NCBI RefSeq assembly: GCF_014066305.1
Contig: NW_023501064.1
Location: forward strand, 276,001-340,000
From: Letharia columbiana
Taxonomy: Eukaryota; Ascomycota; Lecanoromycetes; Lecanorales; Parmeliaceae
Reading direction: 5' to 3'
DNA length: 64,000 nucleotides
Shown in pieces: positions 12,857 through 23,673 of this stretch. Under the pieces are notes generated by a model, which did not search any database, was not told where the DNA came from, and saw only the letters and a program-made list of their open reading frames with translations. The stretch's first letter is position 1. Each line of letters starts with the position of its first letter. The position numbers and the translations under genes are program-made.

Positions 12857-15800
12857 ATGTTTCGAAGATCTTCAGTAATATTTGCGGCATCTCTGGCATT
12901 GCTATCTACACTTGACTCCGCTACATGTTTCGCTGCCGCTGCACCTGCGCAGCCACGGGAAGACTTGGAAAGGCCTCGATTTTTGAAGAAGGAGATCAAG
13001 CGGTTCGTTTTTACCAATACGACAACGTGGAGAGATGATACTCCTCGCGAAGCTTCAACTTCTGACCTCGAAGCCTTGCTCGATGCCCTTACTTCGTCGT
13101 CCTCTCAAGACCTTACGGCAGATGCAACGCCTACTTCAGCCACTCCAACCATTACGACTACACCCGGTGTCACATCATCTGACAATGGACAATTATCTTC
13201 AGATATACCGCTGTCTTTGGCTGGAGACCATGAGAATGATCGCGAGGCACTCTTGGCTGTTCACCCATCTACAACAGATTCGCCTGTCTCATCGGTACCG
13301 TTACCGTCATCGAGTCCAAACGACGGCGAGGGAGCAACAACACAAAGCAGCGTCGTTCCAGGAGGCGACTCTCATGGATCCACTACGTCGAGCCAGTCCC
13401 CGCCCTCATCGAGCGCAAGTAATTCGGATCAACTCACTGGGGATGAGGGTTTGCCGCAAGCAACCCATTCATCCATAGTCCAGCAGCCTGGGACTAGCGT
13501 GACCTCCTCCCAGCTGGGTTCCACCGCACAGCCCGAGACCAGTGCATCTCCCTCCAGTGCTGCTTTGCCGAGTTCGCATGAAAACCCACAAGCTGCGAGT
13601 ACTTTAGGCTCGCAGATGCCACCCAGCACTGGGCAGCAGACGAACACTCAAGGAATCGATGCGCCTCAATCGAGCTTATCATCTGAAGGCGCCGGAACCC
13701 CACTTGCAACTACCTCAATTGCGGGTTCACCGTCAACTGTACTTGCTGCTACGGCTACTGGAAGCCCTGAAAGCCCTCCTGTGACTACTGCAGGAGCGGG
13801 TTCTTCAGCGGTTCTTCCTCCTGCTGGGACGACGATCAAGTCTAATGTAAACGACCAAACTGAGACTACGACTACCGATGGAATCCCTCCCGCGGCTACT
13901 TCAGCAGGGGGTTCGTTGGCAGCTGTGCCTGGAGAGACCATCAAGACCTCCAAGGACAATGGCGATCACTCGCCTCCTGGTGGGGAAGCCACCTCCGGAA
14001 CCTCCGCGCCAAATACCAGTGAAGCAGGTGCAGTAACTACAAATGCCGCCCAGCCAGCGTCTTCACCCTTCGCTCCGCAGTCTGTGGCTGTTCCGGTTAC
14101 AGGAACATATGGTTCAGGGGATACTCAGCCTACACCAACCCCCGGATCGGGAGCAGGACCAACCTCGCAGAATGGTGCAATCTTAGGTACTTCGGCGTCG
14201 CTGGCGCTCCAACCCAATCCAATTCATGCCATTTCTCAGGTTGGGGGATCACCGCCTCAAACGACGCTAGCTGATGGTGCAGTTGTGCCAGGCACAGCGC
14301 AGATCACTGGAGCAGCGAAGGACACTGCGACACCTCTGGAAACTCTACCAGCTTCCGTTTCCTCTCCGGGCGGAGACCAAAATTCAAGCCCAAACCTGAA
14401 TGCAGGAGCGACGGAAGCAGCTTCTGTTGTAAATCCAGAGTTGACAGCAGCTGCATCAAAGTTGAATGCCGTTCCAGCTTCAATTGAAAATCCATTGGCA
14501 ACTGTTTCGGGAAATCCTCCGTTGGTATTCAACCCAGCCCTGACAGCAGCAGCGTCTGTCCTGGGCGCACTTCCAGCTTCTATACAGAACCCAGAACACC
14601 AGGTCTCGCTCGCGGGCTCACCAGAATCAGCTTCGCTGGTGATTCCAGAAGGCTCAAATACGGCTGGAGGGGTCCCCCCAAATACAGCAGGTGCGACAGG
14701 TTCCCCAATTGGAACAGCATCACCAGTTGGGGCAACAGCCTCTCCAGTGGGCGGAACAGCCTCTCCAGTGGGCGGAACAGCATTATCAATTGGCGGAACA
14801 GCCTCTCCAGTGGGCGGAACAGCCTCTCCAGTGGGCGGAACAGGCTCTCCAGTGGGCGGAACAGCATCACCAATTGGCGGAACAGCATCACCAATTGGCG
14901 GAACAGCATCACCAGTTGGAGCAACAGGCTCTCCAGTGGGCGGAACAGCCTCTCCAGTGGGCGGAACAGCCTCTCCAGTAGGCGGAACAGCCTCATCCAG
15001 TGGGCGGAACAGCCTCTCCAGTGGGCGGAACAGCCTCTCCAGTGGGCGGAACAGCATCACCAGTTGGAGCAACAGCCTCTCCAGTGGGCGGAACAGCCTC
15101 ACCAGTGGGCGGAACAGCCTCTCCAGTGGGCGGAACAGCCTCTCCAGTGGGCGGAACAGCCTCTCCAGTGGGCGGAACAGCCTCTCCAGTGGGCGGAACA
15201 GCATCACCAGTGGGCGGAACAGCATCACCAGTTGGAGCAACAGCCTCTCCAGTGGGCGGAACAGCATCACCAGTTGGCGGAACAGGAACAGCCTCTCCAG
15301 TGGGCGGAACAGCATCACCAATTGGCGGAACAGCATCACCAGTTGGCGGAACGGTATCACCAATTGGAGCAACAGGCTCTCCAGTGGGCGGAACAGCATC
15401 ACCAATTGGAGCAACAGGCTCTTTAGCTGGCGAAACTGGGTCACCAGTCGGTGTCACAGGATCACCAGTAGCAATAAGTTCGCCCGCGGGCGGAACAGGA
15501 TCACCAATTGCCACAGGGTCACCAGTGGGCGAAACAGGATCGCCGTTTGGAACAGGATCACCACACGCGTCTGGAGAACCTCTAGGCCAAAGTTCTGGAG
15601 GATTGGCACTACCATCAGGGGTTATGCATCAAAATCCTCAGAACACAGCACCAGGGCCGATGACTGCTTCGTATGGAGGAGTAATCCCTGGAACTCCAAC
15701 CCCTACGCCTCAATCAGCAACGCCGGAGTCTGGGATTGCCGGATACTCAACGCAATCCAATGGAAACGTTGTGCCTATTTCGGCGGCAGCTGGCACAGGT

Positions 15801-16982
15801 TCTACAGTGTCCAATGGTCAAATTGTGCCAGTCGCTACAGGTAATGAAGCTTCTGCACAGTCACCTGGGCCCAATGAGACTGGTCCAGTTGCTGCGAGTA
15901 ACGCAGTAGAAAGCGCAGCTGCAGCTGCCGCTGGTGCTACTCAGAACGCTGCTCCTCCAGGATCGACTGCGATGCCCGTCATTCCTCCACATCAAGAGTT
16001 TTCCGGTAAAGGACCCTATACCCAGTCACCAGTTGGTTATGATACCTCGACTACACAATCTGTTCCCACGAACATCATTCACGGACCATCCTCGATGCCG
16101 TCTGCGACTCAAGGCCAATCTTTCGGACCTTCCAGCCTTCCTTCCAACGTCCCTCTAATTCTGTACCAAAATGGTGGCCCTGGCTCGCAACCTCCTAACA
16201 CAAGATTAATCAATATTGCCTTCCGATTTCCGCTCAACTACCTATTCGTGTACAATCACCCTATATCGTCGGAGCAGATGTTCCATTACGTCCCCTTGGG
16301 CATTTGCTATGGTCTCGAAATCGACATTACGCAGATAACCATGCAAAGTCTGCGAGCTTGGGACACATACGAGGACGTTGGTTATTTCACTACCCTAGCT
16401 ATAGCCTTTGTCCCTGATGGTCTCGTGGACAATCTTGCACTTCTGGTCTCCACATCGGCCTCCAGGTTCTACCACAACCCTGACAATAGCACGGCATTCC
16501 TCCTCTCCATGATCGATAGCGCAATACCCATCATCGGCAGCAATGCAACCGACGGTGCATCCGCACCCTTCGGCAATATACCAACGGAGACCAGCTCCGC
16601 AAAGAACGCTGGTGCTCCCATTGGTGGTGACATTGGCAACTCAGAACACGTCAGAGCATCCTCCGTGGGCATCGGCGTCGGTGTCGCTTGCGGTGCAGCA
16701 GCTTACGGTGCAGCCATGTTCTTCGTCGCCAGGCGATACAAGAAGAGGAGACAATCACACACGCGGTCACCAAGCATGTTCAGCTCGCCAGTGCTTTCGC
16801 ACGCTGGGCCCGACGCAGGCGCCGGTGCGGCGCTGATGAGTGGAGCCATGGGGGAGAGGAGCGCGAGTCCCTATTACGATAATGACGGCAGAGCTGGAAG
16901 CAGAGGGAGTGGCAGGAGTGGGAGCAGCAGGCATCAGATCAGTGCGCCAGTCATGGCGGAGAACAGTCTGGGCTGGAACTGA
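12857..16982 (+). CDS. MSB2: Msb2-type signalling mucin, frameshifted in its tandem repeat
   Basis: A signal peptide (hydrophobic core about residues 7-26) is followed by roughly 590 residues rich in Ser, Thr, Pro and Gly, then a block of 7-residue repeats of type GGTASPV, then a non-repeated extracellular domain (PPNTRLINIAFRFPLNYLFV, ITMQSLRAWDTYEDVGYFTT). A single transmembrane helix follows (SVGIGVGVACGAAAYGAAMF, coding at about 16665-16730). The cytoplasmic tail ends in ISAPVMAENSLGWN. This ending and the cleavable-domain pattern are those of Msb2, the sensor mucin upstream of Cdc42 and the filamentous-growth/invasion MAP kinase pathway. The frame set by the start codon is lost at about 14995, where one repeat unit has 22 nt instead of 21. 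From there the +1 frame carries the rest. The whole span is 4126 nt, one more than a multiple of three, so a single-base insertion explains it. It may be an assembly error or a real null allele. Confidence 0.88.
14703..15560 (+). repeat. 21-bp tandem repeat array inside the mucin gene
   Basis: Roughly 35-40 copies of a 21-nt unit (form: ACAGCCTCTCCAGTGGGCGG plus one base) encode the heptapeptide T-A-S-P-V-G-G. The commonest variants change CCTCTCCAGTG to CATCACCAATT or CATCACCAGTT. Long identical stretches at about 14740-14830 and 15120-15210 point to recent unit duplication. The unit lacks stops in several frames on both strands, so long shadow reading frames run through it. The single 22-nt unit is at about 14981-15002. 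Confidence 0.95.
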
Positions 16983-18762
16983 GAAAAGCCGGTGGGGCCT
17001 GTGTTATATGTACGCTATTAACATGATTCCTGTGGGAGGAATTTTGGCATGGCATGGGCCATGCATCTTGTCGCATGTACAGACGGACCTGTCTGAGACG
17101 ACCATTACGCATCACCGCCCTTTCCATCCCAGCCTCCTTACGTTATAGCAATCTTCTTCACACCAGGTCATAGGGGTCTACGACGGAGTGGATGACCTAG
17201 ATCTTCATTATTTCGAGTGCTTTATTACCTACTTATTCCCCAAGCGTTTCGGATTGGATAGAATTTTCTGAGTGGGAGCGGAGTGCATGAGAGACGGCAG
17301 CTCGAGGAGGGCAAAATACCCCCTGTGTATATTTTACGTTTTCGAAACGTCACCATTCTTTTTTTTTCCCCCAACTGTCACACTGGAAGAGGCGACTGAA
17401 TGAAAAAGCGAGAAGGAGGCTTGGGTTTGGAGAGGTCCATTGTCGATATTTAGCAGTAGGATAGCCTAATCCAAGAAGTTTCACTCAAAAACATGTCTTT
17501 TTCACCTTGCTGACGAGGACTCGAGATGAACTCATCCCCACTTCGCTCTCGGTCAACAAGCGGGGCTCACGATGCCGTTCTGTGGCTTTGGCGTTCACCT
17601 AAGGACAAAAATTGGGGGGAAGAATGACAGCGAGCGGGAAGGGTTCGATCTCAGCTACCTCCACATGCCTGACCGGATGCTACATCCACCTCGTCCGTCC
17701 GACGACGACACGACGACGACGGACCGGTGTCGGATGCATGCACCCGCACCCGCACCCTTCCACACACACCCTTCTTTCTTTCTTTCTTTCTTCCTTTCTC
17801 TCTTTCTTTCTTTCTTCCTTCCTTTCCTTTCCTTGCCCTGCGCACACGCACCCCACCGTGACGATACGATGTGCACATCTCCCCCATTTCTCCCCCAAAG
17901 GGAGAAAGAAAAACACTGCCAGATGCAAACAAACAAACCAACAAACCAACAAACCGTCTACGGAAATCTCATTCCTACCGGACAAATGGATCGTTCTTCT
18001 TTCGCAAGCCCAGTCACCGATTCCTCCCGCCGGCGGCGCTGTTCGGGAACCACGCGTTTTGGCTCCCCGGGGGGGAGAGGGGGAATTGAGACCTGGGCGG
18101 AAAGCTTTGGTGGGTTCGGAGCGTGTCTGGGTGGAGAAGCTTGACCTGCGGTTCCGAGTTTGATTTGGGGGGGGGTTTTTTTTTGGGAAAGGGGCCAAGT
18201 GCCAATCAATGTGTACCGGTGTTGCGAGAGAGAGGGAGAGAGAATGGCTTCGAGGGATATTGTGGGAGGGGGGGATGAAGCGGCGCCGGAGGTGAAGGGT
18301 CGGACTTTGAGAGGGGAGGGGCGGTTGGTGGAAGAGGAGGTGGTTGGGAGTGTCGGAGACGTGGGATTACGTGGGGATTTGCTCTCGTGTGGGTACGGAG
18401 TGTTGAGGGCGAATGATTGCTCCGGGAAAGATCTGGCGGGGGAGGAGAGGGGGGGTTTCCGCGAAAGTTATCAGATAGGAAGGAGCGAATGCTGGTGGTT
18501 CCCTGATCGTCAAAAGCGACGGCACATGCAATTCAAAGGAAACGGGCTAGTTAAGCTAGTAGGATCGATGTTTAATATATAGTGTAGGTTGATCTGTTTA
18601 TCAGAGCATTCTCATCATGCGACGGAAATCGTGAAAGCAATGGTCTCTTTCGTGTCTCGCACCAAGCCAAGCAACACGGTCTAGATTGACTGGTCTATGC
18701 CTCATGCAGCTCCGATTGGGAAATGGATGTGCCGATGGCGGTCGCAGCAGTTCTGGAGTTAT
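16983..18762. other. Intergenic region rich in simple repeats
   Basis: No gene recognised. Reading frames between 17.57 and 18.58 kb are open only because of low-complexity DNA: the CTTT tract, an AACAAACC stretch near 17927-17955, and G-rich runs near 18068-18080 and 18168-18185. Confidence 0.5.
17771..17834. repeat. Imperfect (CTTT)n pyrimidine tract
   Basis: A strand-biased run of CTTT units with occasional CCTT and CTCT variants, about 64 bp long. Confidence 0.9.
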
Positions 18763-19669
18763 CTAGGCCTTCTTGTCGTTGACAGCTTTGAGTTCCACCT
18801 CACTAGATCGTGGAAATGATTGGTTAGCCTCCCGTGCGACAGGATTGCTGATGCATGTACCGCCATCTAGGATAGCCAATGAAGATGACTTCTAGTCACA
18901 TGGAATGTACAGAGGTAGTCATGACGTCGTAGGGGAGCAACGCAGAGCCTCAATATAGAGCGGAAAGTAGACAGTAACTTCGACTTACAAGACCAAGCTG
19001 GCGTTCGGTGGGATGAGGCCAGGGAATCCACTGCGGAGAATTCAAGTCAGCTCATGCCGCAGGGGTGTTGTTGTCGATGACATATTGAGGCTTGGGTCCA
19101 CGGGTATAAGAAGTTTGGATTGGCGACCCAGTCAGAGAGTGCGTAGGCTTACCGGTCACCATAGGCATAGTCACTGTAGTTTTTGATAGCATTAGCCATC
19201 TGGCACAGCGTGTCTTGCAGCACATGGAGACTATTGGCCTTTGTGCCCTGAGATGCATGCTCGTACCCTGATATTGTCAAGATGGACTTCTCTCCCAGGG
19301 ACATCTCCGTCACACCCTCATCCCAGCCTTGGATGTGTCAACCAACGACTCTTCTCTTGTCTACATTCAAGGTGCCATGTACCTTTGATGACCTTGCCAA
19401 TGCCAATCTCGGTCTTGAAGGGTCCCCGGCCTTTGGACGAGTCGAACCTAGAAGTTGAACAGCGCTGATTAGCGTAATTCTCAACAAGACTGGTCATGGA
19501 GGGAGGGGCCGGAGTGTGTGGCAGGGACTTACTGCTTGCCTCGGAAATCATTCTTGGAGCCCTTGGCCTCGTCGTAGAGGTTGCCAGTGTACTCGATGGT
19601 GACGGTATCCCCCTTCTTGGGTCTATCGGTGCCGTTGCCCTTGGTGACAATTTTCCTAGTGACACCCAT
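18763..19669 (-). CDS. FKBP12-type peptidyl-prolyl isomerase
   Basis: Six exons on the minus strand (19669-19533, 19447-19383, 19327-19267, 19173-19153, 19030-18989, 18802-18763) splice to 121 aa with every phase agreeing. One exon is only 21 nt. The protein starts MGVTRKIVTKGNG. It contains the FKBP core: VTIEYTGNLYDEAKG, FDSSKGRGPF, GKVIKGWDEGV, MSLGEKSILTISGDYAYGDR, GFPGLIPPNASLVFEVELK. These blocks hold the hydrophobic pocket that binds FK506 and rapamycin, including the conserved Trp. The enzyme speeds proline cis-trans isomerisation and, with FK506 or rapamycin bound, inhibits calcineurin or TOR. No targeting signal is seen, so it is cytosolic. Intron density is high for so small a gene. 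The identification is very secure. Confidence 0.95.
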
Positions 19670-21620
19670 TGTGCTCGTGGAGCTGGTTGAGGTTGCTCGG
19701 AAGGTTGCGTGTGTAAGAGTGGAGATGGAGTGAGAGTGCAGTCAGTTGGAAGTTGGAAGTTGGAGGTTAGGAGTTGGCAGTTGGGAGTTTGGAGTTGAGA
19801 AGTGAGAGTTTATAGAGTGATGTAGGGGTGGGATTGTGGAAGGGTTTTGAGGCCGGTGTTGGCAAGTACTTATATGACGGTGGGATTGACTAGGAGAATG
19901 GTGTGGAATGTCTTTTTGACTTCCAAGTTGGTGAAGGCAAAAGAGGGAAAGAGTGGGGAAAAAGGCAAAGGGAAAGAAAGAAAAGGGCAAGGGAGAGGTG
20001 CTGTGAAGCTTCGGAGCTTCCCTTTCTAGGTAGAATGAAGAGGAAGAGAAAGCCGGACCTTTCTCAAGGAGCGAATTCCAAAGCTCCAAGCTTCAAGCTT
20101 CAAACTTCAAGCATCACACTCCACGTTCTGAGATAGAAGATGGTCGAATGACGAGCTGAGGAGTTGTTGTTGCGCTGCGGTGAATCACACAACTGCGCAA
20201 TGCCACCAATGCTTTCGGCACTTGGAAAAAGGCTTGGTTGTGGTAGCACTCGTGGCATTAATATAAGCCTATGGTTAACGTCTTGAGCCAGCTGGGAATA
20301 CTCGTCTTGACGCCCAAGAGCATGGGTGATGGAAACTATGATGAGATGAAGGCAAGGTTGTAAAGTCGGAGAGCAAAGAGAGTGGTGAGAAGTGTGAGCG
20401 AAGGGTTGTTTAGCTGAAGGGTCTGCATCCGGAGCATCCCACTTGGTTTATTGTACTAGACGAGCTTCATGCTGAAGACGGTTTAGATTACTTAATTGCC
20501 TCACGAATAATAGGTGAAGTAAGTACCTTAGCTCTTTGCTTTGGCCTACCTACCTGCTCTACCTGCTCTATCGACGAGCTACCTATGCTCCGTGGCAAAA
20601 AGATGTGCTAGCCCGTTGTTGGGCATCAAGGCAGTTTGACATTGAAACAACAAACAGTTATAATAAACAGAAAAAAAAAGAAGAGAAAAAAGAGAAAAAA
20701 AAACCAGGCATTATGGTCTAAAAGATTGCAGTATGCACAAAGACGTCGAACTACACAATATCCGACATCGCCACCGGCATGTCAAGATCCCGACCGAACC
20801 TGCTTCTGCCTATGCTGGGATGATCGACAGCCTCTTCCATCCGCGCTGCTCACCGCCCCACATTCTTCAGCTCATGCTTCTCTTCGCACAAGGTTCCACG
20901 TGAGTGATAGATTGCATGAACAACGGTCGTCGCGTGCATACTGCTCCTTGACACATGGGGAACTGCAATGGGTCTGGAAAGTTGGCAAGCGTTCAATCAG
21001 AGGCATTACTGCTGGTCGTCGTGCTGTGCAGTGTGCATCTTGCGGACATCGATGATCGCCCAGGTTTCGCATTGACTTTTCCCACCTTCTAGAACCATAC
21101 TACTGCTCATGCAAGCCATCTGCACCTCCATCCTTCCGCTGCCATTCGCCCCCCTGGTCGCAATCCGCTTCAAAATGGCAGGTTCTATTTAGATATTCAT
21201 CTCGTCCCTCGCAGACATCGTCTCTGCATCTGCAGGTGCCGATAGATGTGCTGGCACACTCTAACATGCCCGCATGCAATGCAGTCTGACTTGCCCCATT
21301 CCCCCACGCTACTGCGAACTGATGAAAGTTTTGCTTGTCTTATCGCTCTGGATCTTGTCTGCACATGTCACTCGAGAATTGACGTCTGTCAAGCATGCAT
21401 CCAGCCTGCCGCGACAGACATGAACTGTGGGGTTCCCGAGACGTGAGTGGGTGGATGACTTGATCAACCGCCAATGGCGGGTACCTGATCCTGGTCATGA
21501 TTAAAACAGGATCGGGCGATCCTCCGCGTGCCGTTTGGGCTCTTTACGAGGCCCTGCATCCATCGGTCGCTAAAGCAGAAGTCCGCTAAATCCATGAGCT
21601 TGACAGGTTTCGAGAAAATA
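19670..21620. other. Intergenic region
   Basis: Contains imperfect GTTGGAA-type tandem repeats at about 19743-19805, purine-rich DNA at 19925-20060, a CTTCAAGC-like repeat at about 20085-20110 and an A-rich tract at 20671-20703. These lie upstream of FKBP12 or between genes. I recognise no coding sequence. Confidence 0.45.
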
Positions 21621-22658
21621 TCAAAATCCCTCGAGGTAGGAGAAACTTGGATGCTTTTTGAGCTCTATTAAGCTAACGGCATTGGTAGAGATCCCTGGAA
21701 ACCGGCTGTCCTTGGTGGCGGCACCCTTTTCAAGGAAATGAACGCTGGTTATGCCCGTCTTCTCAGCAAAACTTAGACATCGGCCATAGTTTGTGCCGAC
21801 TTGTTTGATCCCATGGCTATCGTCAGACAACGTAAAGGCACCACCCCTGGCAAAGAATTTCTATGGGCCTATTTAGTAACTAAAGTCGTTAGATGTAGAT
21901 GATTGATACCCACCTTGCAAATCTCCGCCTTAGGATATGGCTCGCTCATGCCTTTTCTCAAGCCTGCTGAGTTGAGCTCAACAAGGCCTCCATAGTCAAT
22001 AATGAAGTCAAGGTTTCTGAGTATCTTCTGCCAGACACCTGTCCATTGCACGAAGCTCGCTTCCGGGTCATCACTGAGTAATCGAATCAAGTCAAAGTGG
22101 CCGACAACAGGGGGCTCCAGAGCCTTAAGCATCTCATACTGTAGGTCAAAGTAATCCTCGGCCAGCTTTTCATCGGTACCACCTGACCGTTCGCGGGCCT
22201 CGATATACATCTTTCTATCATAGTCGATGGGGGTGTTATGCACGTGGTGCACAGATCCAATGAAAAGGTCACAAGGATACTTGCTAAGAAGGCCCTGGAT
22301 CACCTCTAGAGATGTAGGCCGTATCCAGTCGACCTCCATGCCGATCAAGAGCTTAATCGCTGGAGCGTACGCTTTTTGAAGCCGTTGGGCTTCATGGAAG
22401 TAATCGTCAAACTGCTTAGCAAGCGTTGCGGCCGTATGTGATGATGTGATCTGGCAGGACCTTGTAAGCCCGAGAGCATTTTAATGCAGAGGATCCGGTT
22501 ACCTCTTCGGGGTAGAGGTCCTCCTCTTCTCTCGGCATGTGCTCGGTCAAAGCGTAGAGATCCATCTGCTTGCTGATCGCTGTCTGGACAACCTCTTCCA
22601 ATGTGTTCTCCGCGTGACCGCAGAATTGACCAGAGTGAGAATGGTGAGAGAAAGGCAT
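21621..22658 (-). CDS. HIS2: Histidinol-phosphatase (PHP family)
   Basis: Exons 22658-22503, 22450-21914 and 21860-21621 give 310 aa, the usual size for the yeast His2 type. The enzyme removes phosphate from histidinol phosphate in the penultimate part of histidine synthesis. The N-terminus MPFSHHSHSGQF holds the His-x-His metal motif of PHP phosphoesterases (H6, H8). Further blocks are LTEHMPREEEDLYPEE, IGMEVDWIRP, IGSVHHVHNTPID, GHFDLIRL, LVELNSAGLRKG and FTLSDDSHG. Together they give the metal-binding His, Asp and Glu residues expected of the fold. The start was chosen because the family begins directly at this motif. Intron 2 (21861-21913) separates EICK from the last exon. Very likely correct. 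Confidence 0.94.
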
Positions 22659-22919
22659 AGGGACTTTGTGAGAAAACCAGATTTGCTGTCTATTGTTCAG
22701 ATGGATGTGAACCTTTAAGATAGAGCAAGCAAGCAGATCACACACTAGCTGATAGAGATTAAGGATTTAATGATCCAATGCTTAAGTTTAGGTGAAGTTT
22801 CGCAATGCCGGAGAGGTGTTTTCCTTCGCCTAGAGAAAGTGATTCATTCACCTTATACAGTAGAACAAATCATTGATCAAGGCTAGTAGGAAACGTGTTA
22901 AAAAAAAACTCCAAAAATG
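22659..22919. other. Spacer between HIS2 and the tRNA-like gene
   Basis: Nothing coding seen. On the minus strand, T-rich runs right after the tRNA-like unit (about 22913-22917 and 22901-22909) would serve as RNA polymerase III terminators. Confidence 0.5.
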
Positions 22920-23063
22920 CGAGGAGCAAGGGACTCGAACCCTGGAATAACGTTAGTATAGGTCGTGAAATCAAAAGGGATGTACATCATTACCGACCTC
23001 AACCTTGTCTTTGTATCAAACCTTTGGTAGGAGAGACACGCGCTACCATTGCGCCAACCCCCC
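22920..23063 (-). tRNA. tRNA-like gene, possibly tRNA-Arg(CCT), with a large insert
   Basis: The minus strand carries a good A box in a D arm (GCGC-AATGGTA-GCGC), an exact B box (GGTTCGAGTCC) and a T run just downstream, so this looks like a Pol III gene. The ends pair as GGGGGGT with GCTCCTC using three G-U pairs. A stem TGTCT and a T at position 33 put CCT at the anticodon, which would be Arg. The unit is about 144 nt, much too long. Between the anticodon arm and the T arm lies a segment (23003-22942, 62 nt) starting GTTGAG and ending TACTAACGTTATTCCAG, like a spliceosomal intron. Removing exactly that segment makes a perfect T stem AAGGG/CCCTT, but leaves the middle about 10 nt too long, perhaps a second short intron after the anticodon. 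It could also be a pseudogene. The class is likely, the identity uncertain. Confidence 0.5.
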
Positions 23064-23673
23064 TTGAACATGCCTTTTATTGAGAGCGAGATGCCAGGTC
23101 ATGGAGATTGAAAATTTCTTAATGTTCTATATATTCCCTAAATTTGAATATCGATGACGGCGCTTTGATCTCGCAGAAAACACCATCTGCTCACGCATGC
23201 TAGAATCACTTCCAAAATTACCATCATTACATTTATATACCTCAAAGTTTGCGGAGGTCAACATGGAAAGTTTGTTTGTTATCTTCCTATACGATCCTCG
23301 CACAAATTTACTCTGTACGCCTTACGCTGCTCTTTTATTTGGTATACATGTTGAGCTTTCATTCAAAACCTTCCCTACTGTTCCATTCCTCCGACCTTCA
23401 CTATGCTACGCAAGATTTGTAGGTTGGTACGCATCTGCATGCATATGCCCGATCATCTAGTATCGAAGGGCAGTGTAGGTTCATGCAAAATGAATTCGAC
23501 TCGGCCCTGTCTCCTGGGCTTTTGAAGCCTCAAATTGGTAAAAGAGAATTGCCTTTGAGGTGCCTGCGAACCAAGCGAGAGTTTTGGGAAGACAGCTGGT
23601 CCGAATGGTACGCTTTGACTGTAGCTCGCGGCCACAATCTAGAGCTGTTGTTTCTCGGAGCTTGCTTGTTGCA
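23064..23673. other. Intergenic region
   Basis: Spacer between the tRNA-like unit and the end of the phosphopantetheinyl transferase gene. No coding pattern recognised. Confidence 0.45.

Noticed and set aside
14257..15514. Long minus-strand reading frames (395 and 173 codons) opposite the mucin gene
   Set aside because: They exist only because the 21-bp repeat lacks stops on both strands; their composition is the complement of the repeat.
14703..15560. CRISPR-like array
   Set aside because: The units are directly adjacent with no spacers, in phase with a protein, in a eukaryotic gene. It is a coding minisatellite.
17572..18582. Several overlapping frames of 70-190 codons on both strands
   Set aside because: They are driven by CTTT, AACAAACC and G-run repeats; no family pattern on either strand.
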